Assembly: GCF_051014445.1 (NCBI RefSeq) | Contig: NC_135137.1 | Location: 18,477,501 to 18,541,500, forward strand | Direction: 5' to 3' | From: Colletes latitarsis | Lineage: Eukaryota; Arthropoda; Insecta; Hymenoptera; Colletidae | DNA: 64,000 nt | Part shown: one piece after another, positions 58,301 through 64,000 of the stretch | Position numbering within the stretch: the stretch's first letter is position 1 | Layout of the letters: each line of letters opens with the position of its first letter | The notes under the pieces: model-generated | Database searches by the model: none | What the model saw: only the letters and a program-made list of their open reading frames with translations | Told to the model about the DNA's origin: nothing | Translations under genes and position numbers: made by a program

Positions 58301-61300
58301 TTGGGTTTTTTTCGTGTTTGAATCACGTAGTAATGTGGTAACACACTGAAGCAGTCAATTAAACCTGGTTTCGATCAATATTTTAGAGGATAACACCGGT
58401 TAGGTCTGGGATATGCGCGCATCTGTTTTATACTTTCGCCTTTTTCGCAAACTTATTGGCTAGATCCTGGGTTTTTTTCGGGATTGAATCTCGTAGTGAT
58501 GTGGTACCACACAGAAACAGTCCATTAAGCCTGGTTTCGGACAGTATTTTAGAGGATAACACCGGTTAGGTCTGTGTTTCGTCTGGGTTATGCCTGCATC
58601 AGGCTCATGATTTTGCCTTCTTCGCATACTTGTTGGCCAGATCCTGGGTTTTTTTCGTGTTTGAATCACGTAGTAATGTGGTAACACACTGAAGCAGACA
58701 ATTAAACCTGGTTTCGATGAATATTTTAGAGGATAACACCGGTTAGGTCTGGGATATGCGCGCATCTGTTTTATACTTTCGCCTTTTTCGCAAACTTGTT
58801 GGCTAGATCCTGGGTTTTTTTCGGGATTGAATCTCGTAGTGATGTGGTACCACACAGAAACAGTCCATTAAGCCTGGTTTCGGACAGTATTTTAGAGGAT
58901 AACACCGGTTAGGTCTGTGTGTCGTCTGGGTTATGCCCGCATCAGGCTCATGATTTTGCCTTCTTCGCATACTTGTTGGCCAGATCCTGGGTTTTTTTCG
59001 TGTTTGAAACACGTAGTAATGTGGTAACACACTGAAGCAGTCAATTAAACCTGGGTTCGATCAATGTTTTAGAGGATAACACCGGATAGGTCTGGGTTAG
59101 GTCTGGGATATGCGCGCATCTGGCTTATACTTTCGCCTTTTTCGCAAACCTGTTGACTAGATCCTGGGTTTTTTCGGGGTTGAATCACGTAGTAATGTGG
59201 TACCACACAGAAGCAGTCCATTAAACCTGGATTCGGACAGTATTTTAGTGGATAACACCGGTTAGGTCTGGGTTAGGTCTGGGATATGCGCGCATCTGGC
59301 TTATACTTTCGCCTTTTTGGCAAACTTGTTGGCCAGATCTTGGGTTTTTTTCGTGTTTGAATCACGTAGTAATGTGGTAACACACTGAATCAGTCAATTA
59401 AACCTGGTTTCGACCAATATTTTAGAGGATAACACCGGTTAGGTCTGGGTTAGGTCTGGATTATGCCCGCATCTGGCTAATGATTTTGCCTTCTTCGCAT
59501 ACTTGCTGGCCAGATCCATTTGGGTTTTTTTCGTGTTTGAATCACGTAGTAATGTGGTAACACACTGAAGCAGTCAATTAAACCTGGTTTCGATGAATAT
59601 TTTAGAGGATAACACCGGTTAGGTCTGGGATATGCGCGCATCTGTCTTATACTTTCGCCTTTTTCGCAAACTTGTTGGCTAGATCCTGGGTTTTTTTCGG
59701 GTTTGAATCTCGTAGTGATGTGGTACCTCACAGAAACAGTCCATTAAGCCTGGTTTCGGACAGTATTTTAGAGGATAACACCGGTTAGGTCTGGGTTTCG
59801 TCTGGGTTATGCCCGCATCAGGCTCATGATTTTGCCTTCCTCGCATACTTGTTGGCCAGATCCTGGGTTTTTTTCGTGTTTGAATCACGTAGTAATGTGG
59901 TAACACACTGAAGCAGTCAATTAAACCTGGTTTCGATGAATATTTTAGAGGATAACACCGGTTAGGTCTGGGTTAGGTGTGGGTTATGCCCGCATCTGGC
60001 TTATGATTTGGCCTTCTTCGCATACTTGTTGGCCAGATCTTGGGTTTTTTTCGTGTTTGAATCACGTAGTAATGTGGTCACACACTGAATCAGTCAATTA
60101 AACCTGGTTTCGACCAATATTTTAGAGGATAACACCGGTTAGGTCTGGGTTAGGTCTGGGTTATGCCCGCATCAGGCTAATGATTTTGCCTTCTTCGCAT
60201 ACTTGCTGGCCAGATCCTGGGTTTTTTTCGTGTTTGAATCACGTAGTAATGTGGTAACACACTGAAGCAGTCAATTAAACCTGGTTTCGATGAATATTTT
60301 AGAGGATAACACCGGTTAGGTCTGGGATATGCGCCCATCTGGCTTATACTTTCGCCTTTTTCGCAAACTTGTTGGCCAGATCCTGGGTTTTTTTCGTGTT
60401 TGAATCACGTAGTAATGTGGTACCACATTGAAGCAGTCAATTAAATCTGGTTTCGATCAATATTTTAGAGGATAACACCGGTTAGGTCTGGGTTAGGTCT
60501 GGGTTATGCCCGCATCTGGCTCATGATTTGGCCTTCTTCGCATACTTGTTGGCCAGATCCTGGGTTTTTTTCGTATTTGAATCACGTAGTAATGTGGTAC
60601 CACACAGAAACAGTCCATTAAACCTGGATTCGATCAATATTTTAGAGGATAACACCGGTTAGGTCTGGGATATGCGCCCATCTGGCTTATACTTTCGCCT
60701 TTTTCGCAAACTTGTTGGCTTGATCCTGGGTTTTTTCGGGTTTGAATCACGTAGTAATGTGGTACCACACAGAAGCAGTCCATTAAACCTGGATTCGGAC
60801 AGTATTTTAGCGGATAACACCGGTTAGCTCTGATATTCGTCTGGGTTATGCCCGCATCAGGCTCATGATTTTGCCTTCCTCGCATACTTGTTGGCCAGAT
60901 CCTGGGTTTTTTTCGTGTTTGAATCACGTAGTAATGTGGTAACACACTGAAGCAGTCAATTAAACCTGGTTTCGATCAATATTTCAGAGGATAACACCGG
61001 TTAGGTCTGGGTTAGGTGTGGGTTATGCCCGCATCTGGCTTATGATTTGGCCTTCTTCGCATACTTGTTGGCCAGATCTTGGGTTTTTTTCGTGTTTGAA
61101 TCACGTAGTAATGTGGTAACACACTGAATCAGTCAATTAAACCTGGTTTCGACCAATATTTTAGAGGATAACACCGGTTAGGTCTGGGTTAGGTCTGGGT
61201 TATGCCCGCATCAGGCTAATGATTTTGCCTTCTTCGCATACTTGCTGGCCAGATCCTGGGTTTTTTTCGTGTTTGAATCACGTAGTAATGTGGTAACACA

Positions 61301-62830
61301 CTGAAGCAGTCAATTAAACCTGGTTTCGATGAATATTTTAGAGGATAACACCGGTTAGGTCTGGGATATGCGCCCATCTGGCTTATACTTTCGCCTTTTT
61401 CGCAAACTTGTTGGCCAGATCCTGGGTTTTTTTCGTGTTTGAATCACGTAGTAATGTGGTACCACATTGAAGCAGTCAATTAAATCTGGTTTCGATCAAT
61501 ATTTTAGAGGATAACACCGGTTAGGTCTGGGTTAGGTCTGGGTTATGCCCGCATCTGGCTCATGATTTGGCCTTCTTCGCATACTTGTTGGCCAGATCCT
61601 GGGTTTTTTTCGTATTTGAATCACGTAGTAATGTGGTACCACACAGAAACAGTCCATTAAACCTGGATTCGATCAATATTTTAGAGGATAACACCGGTTA
61701 GGTCTGGGATATGCGCCCATCTGGCTTATACTTTCGCCTTTTTCGCAAACTTGTTGGCTTGATCCTGGGTTTTTTCGGGTTTGAATCACGTAGTAATGTG
61801 GTACCACACAGAAGCAGTCCATTAAACCTGGATTCGGACAGTATTTTAGCGGATAACACCGGTTAGCTCTGATATTCGTCTGGGTTATGCCCGCGCCTGG
61901 CTCATGATTTTGCCTTCTTCGCATACTTGTTGGCCAGATCCTGGGTTTTTTTCGTATTTGAAACACGTAGTAATGTGGTAACACACTGAAGCAGTCAATT
62001 AAACCTGGGTTCGATCAATGTTTTAGAGGATAACACCGGTTAGGTCTGGGTTAGGTCTGGATTATGCCCGCATCTGGCTAATGATTTTGCCTTCTTCGCA
62101 TACTTGCTGGCCAGATCCATTTGGGTTTTTTTCGTGTTTGAATCACGTAGTAATGTGGTAACACACTGAAGCAGTCAATTAAACCTGGATTCGGACAGTA
62201 TTTTAGTGGATAACACCGGTTAGGTCTGGGTTAGGTCTGGGATATGCGCGCATCTGGCTTATACTTTCGCCTTTTTGGCAAACTTGTTGGCCAGATCTTG
62301 GGTTTTTTTCGTGTTTGAATCACGTAGTAATGTGGTAACACACTGAATCAGTCAATTAAACCTGGTTTCGACCAATATTTTAGAGGATAACACCGGTTAG
62401 GTCTGGGTTAGGACTGGATTATGCCCGCATCTGGCTAATGATTTTGCCTTCTTCGCATACTTGCTGGCCAGATCCATTTGGGTTTTTTTCGTGTTTGAAT
62501 CACGTAGTAATGTGGTAACACACTGAAGCAGTCAATTAAACCTGGTTTCGATGAATATTTTAGAGGATAACACCGGTTAGGTCTGGGATATGCGCGCATC
62601 TGTCTTATACTTTCGCCTGTTTCGCAAACTTGTTGGCTAGATCCTGGGTTTTTTTCGTGTTTGAATCTCGTAGTGATGTGGTACCTCACAGAAACAGTCC
62701 ATTAAGCCTGGTTTCGGACAGTATTTTAGAGGATAACACCGGTTAGGTCTGGGTTTCGTCTGGGTTATGCCCGCATCAGGCTCATGATTTTGCCTTCTTC
62801 GCATACTTGTTGGCCAGATCCTGGGTTTTT
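52380..62830 (+). repeat. Tandem ~4.7-kb higher-order duplication with nested 1,039-bp duplication
   Basis: Positions 52971, 53754, 54097, 54771 and 54973 recur at 57677, 58460, 58803, 59477 and 59679, each exactly 4,706 bp later, and the translations of the recurring frames are the same. From about 60.85 kb the offset becomes 5,745 (55928 to 61673, 56690 to 62435), i.e. 4,706 + 1,039. The extra 1,039 bp is a tandem duplication (the monomer at ~59817 recurs at ~60856). End points are approximate. Confidence 0.85.
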
Positions 62831-64000
62831 TTCGTGTTTGAATCACGTAGTAATGTGGTAACACACTGAAGCAGACAATTAAACCTGGTTTCGATGAATA
62901 TTTTAGAGGATAACACCGATTAGGTCTGGGATATGCGCGCATCTGTTTTATACTTTCGCCTTTTTCGCAAACTTGTTGGCTAGATCCTGGGTTTTTTTCG
63001 GGATTGAAGCTCGTAGTGATGTGGTACCACACAGAAACAGTCCATTAAGCCTGGTTTCGGACAGTATTTTAGAGGATAACACCGGTTAGGTCTGTGTTTC
63101 GTCTGGGTTATGCCCGCATCAGGCTCATGATTTTGCCTTCTTCGCATACTTGTTGGCCAGATCCTGGGTTTTTTTCGTGTTTGAATCACGTAGTAATGTG
63201 GTAACACACTGAAGCAGTCAATTAAACCTGGTTTCGATCAATATTTTAGAGGATAACACCGGTTAGGTCTGGGTTAGGTGTGGGTTATGCCCGCATCTGG
63301 CTCATGATTTGGCCTTCTTCGCATACTTGTTGGACAGATCTTGGGTTTTTTTCGTGTTTGAATCACGTAGTAATGTGGTAACACACTGAATCAGTCAATT
63401 AAACCTGGTTTCGACCAATATTTTAGAGGATAACACCGGTTAGGTCTGGGTTAGGTCTGGGTTATGCCCGCATCTGGCTAATGATTTTGCCTTCTTCGCA
63501 TACTTGCTGGCCAGATCCTGGGTTTTTTTCGTGTTTGAATCACGTAGTAATGTGGTAACACACTGAAGCAGTCAATTAAACCTGGTTTCGATGAATATTT
63601 TAGAGGATAACACCGGTTAGGTCTGGGATATGCGCCCATCTGGCTTATACTTTCGCCTTTTTCGCAAACTTGTTGGCCAGATCCTGGGGTTTTTTCGTGT
63701 TTGAATCACGTAGTAATGTGGTACCACATTGAAGCAGTCAATTAAATCTGGTTTCGATCAATATTTTAGAGGATAACACCGGTTAGGTCTGGGTTAGGTC
63801 TGGGTTAGGTCTGGGTTATGCCCGCATCTGGCTCATGATTTGGCCTTCTTCGCATACTTGTTGGCCAGATCCTGGGTTTTTTTCGTATTTGAATCACGTA
63901 GTAATGTGGTACCACACAGAAACAGTCCATTAAACCTGGATTCGATCAATATTTTAGAGGATAACACCGGGTAGGTCCGGGTTAGGTCTGGGATATGCCC

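Larger units (their letters stand above)
45810..64000 (+). repeat. ~176-bp satellite with embedded TTAGGTCTGGG units
   Basis: Tandem array of roughly 100 monomers running off the window edge. The period measured from the ACTTGTTGGCC motif is 176 at 46725, 46901, 47077 and 47253. Each monomer has GAATCACGTAGTAATGTGG, a TCAATTAAACC stretch, GATAACACCGG, then one to three TTAGGTCTGGG units, then TATGCCCGCATCTGG. Loss of one 11-bp unit gives ~165-bp monomers (52010 to 52177 is 167). Two monomer classes occur: GATTTTGCCTTCTTCGCATAC and ACTTTCGCCTTTTTCGCAAAC. Open frames on the minus strand are read-through of the repeat and not genes. Confidence 0.95.

Noticed and set aside
50989..63207. Series of 75-131-codon minus-strand frames in the 176-bp array
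   Set aside because: They recur with the satellite period and higher-order offsets; the 176-bp step is not a multiple of three, so frames break at each monomer.
45810..64000. CRISPR-like array of repeats and spacers
   Set aside because: The repeats are contiguous, the variable parts are not unique spacers, and the setting is eukaryotic transposons and satellite.

Overview
This is repeat-rich eukaryotic nuclear DNA, almost certainly from an insect and probably from a hymenopteran (inference). The reasons are the R1-clade non-LTR retrotransposons with APE endonuclease, reverse transcriptase and CCHC domains, a piggyBac-type transposase, LTR fragments, and two large satellite families. One satellite carries direct copies of TTAGGTCTGGG, an expanded form of the insect telomeric motif TTAGG. 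I see no host gene, tRNA, rRNA or bacterial-style operon. The window looks like subtelomeric or pericentromeric heterochromatin.

Layout. 1-1830 is the 3' part of one R1-clade element (partial reverse transcriptase and tail). 1831-3733 is a 5'-truncated, stop-containing copy of a second R1-clade family. From 3734 to 39696 the background is a degenerate 19-bp satellite (consensus AGCTAGTAAGCAAGCAGTA). It reads forward at 3734-10498, inverted at 14609-24954 and forward again at 24984-39696. Set into it are three copies of a ~1.6-1.7-kb LTR-like element (5695-7320, 21173-22895, 34560-36194), a 362-bp solo LTR (17558-17919, minus), a piggyBac relic (to 14608) next to a divergent relative of the 1.6-kb element (11415-12880, minus), and four R1-clade insertions: 10499-11414, 20041-20686, 23631-24247 and the full-length 27145-33142. 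A second near full-length copy (39856-45809, minus) sits between the 19-bp satellite side and a ~176-bp satellite that fills 45810-64000.

The best-preserved element is 27145-33142: perfect 13-bp target-site duplication, intact 625-codon gag-like ORF1 with three CCHC knuckles, a TAATG stop/start junction as in SART1, an intact 1060-codon ORF2, a structured 3' UTR and a poly(A) tail. All R1-clade copies embedded in the 19-bp satellite point the same way relative to the satellite monomer, which suggests oriented insertion into this satellite. The right-hand satellite is organised in higher-order units, including a ~4.7-kb tandem duplication with a nested 1,039-bp duplication. If its TTAGGTCTGGG units reflect the telomere repeat of the species, the right end of the window is the telomere-facing side.
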